From contig DBCY01000073.1 of NCBI GenBank assembly GCA_002293295.1, forward strand, positions 2,372-9,501: a DNA stretch of 7,130 nt, written 5' to 3'. Position numbers and translations under genes: made by a program. This DNA is from Ruminococcus sp. UBA946 (GTDB lineage: Bacteria > Bacillota > Clostridia > Oscillospirales > Ruminococcaceae). This document shows, one piece after another, positions 7,042 through 7,130 of this stretch. Positions within the stretch are counted from its first letter, which is position 1. Each line of letters starts with the position of its first letter. The notes beneath the pieces were generated by a model that saw nothing but the letters and a program-made list of their open reading frames with translations, was not told the DNA's origin and made no database searches.

Positions 7042-7092
7042 AATAAAAATAATAATCTTACAGGACTTGACTTTTAAATCCTGTAAGATTAT
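7042..7092 (-). terminator. 14-bp perfect hairpin followed by T-rich tract
   Basis: ATAATCTTACAGGA (7052-7065) is repeated inverted without mismatch at 7079-7092, with a 13-nt loop. On the minus strand the stem is followed by TATTTTTATT (7042-7051), so it could act as an intrinsic terminator for a gene right of the window and insulate the dprA promoter. The stem is AT-rich and the loop long for a terminator. It could also be a palindromic mobile-element end or another structured element (see the two dyads abutting it at 7093-7129). Confidence 0.5.
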
Positions 7093-7129
7093 CCGAATCG
7101 GTGTTACCTTATACTAGTACCTCGTAACA
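7093..7129. repeat. Two adjoining dyad-symmetric elements
   Basis: CCGAATCGG (7093-7101) has 4-bp arms around a single central base. It is followed at once by a 28-bp interrupted palindrome (7102-7129) of the form TGTTAC-N4-TACTAGTA-N4-GTAACA, in which the 6-bp arms and the 8-bp core share one centre (7115/7116). No gene is supported here. The form suggests a binding site for a dimeric protein or a structured transcript end, but I cannot name a family, and the window stops one base later. Confidence 0.5.
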
Positions 7130-7130
7130 T

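Noticed and set aside
7109..7129. Possible C-terminal codons (Cys-Tyr-Glu-Val-Leu-Val-stop) of a minus-strand gene entering from the right
   Set aside because: Only six codons are visible and another frame also ends nearby, so no gene can be supported from the window.
1..7130. CRISPR array, tRNA/rRNA genes, transposases, toxin-antitoxin or phage genes
   Set aside because: No regularly spaced repeats, cloverleaf, rRNA-like sequence or matching protein motifs were seen on either strand.

Overview
The window is a compact, co-directional block of five protein genes, all on the minus strand, so transcription runs right to left. It looks like a chromosomal segment of a low-to-mid GC Firmicute, most likely a Clostridia member of the Ruminococcaceae/Oscillospiraceae type. 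The grounds are inferential: the order dprA-topA-trmFO is the Firmicutes order, tRNA m5U54 formation is by the folate/FAD enzyme TrmFO, Shine-Dalgarno sequences are clear, intergenic DNA is AT-rich, and the extra genes are Gram-positive-style lipoproteins with Ser/Thr-rich linkers. No species is assigned.

Right edge (6890-7130): an AT-rich intergenic region without a supported gene. It holds three abutting dyad symmetries (7052-7129), the innermost of which is a terminator-like hairpin for a gene beyond the window. It also holds a good extended -10 promoter reading into dprA and a perfect 18-bp palindrome at the predicted transcription start.

Genes, in transcription order: dprA (DNA-processing protein, start corrected to 6889), topA (type IA topoisomerase with three zinc fingers), a 459-aa lipoprotein with C-terminal leucine-rich repeats, trmFO, and a 223-aa lipoprotein of unknown function that starts at TTG behind a perfect AGGAGG. 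A GC-rich hairpin (2-18) closes the block at the left edge and could stop transcription from both sides. Gaps are 34, 15, 13 and 69 nt, so the first four genes look like one operon. The fifth may be co-transcribed or have its own weak promoter.

The housekeeping genes act on nucleic acids: ssDNA loading and uptake, relaxation of negative supercoils, and tRNA modification. The lipoproteins act outside the membrane and have no obvious functional link to them. The LRR lipoprotein lies exactly between topA and trmFO, which are normally adjacent. I see no CRISPR array, tRNA, rRNA, transposase or recognisable defence system. The points most worth a second look are the inserted lipoprotein and the cluster of symmetric DNA elements upstream of dprA.
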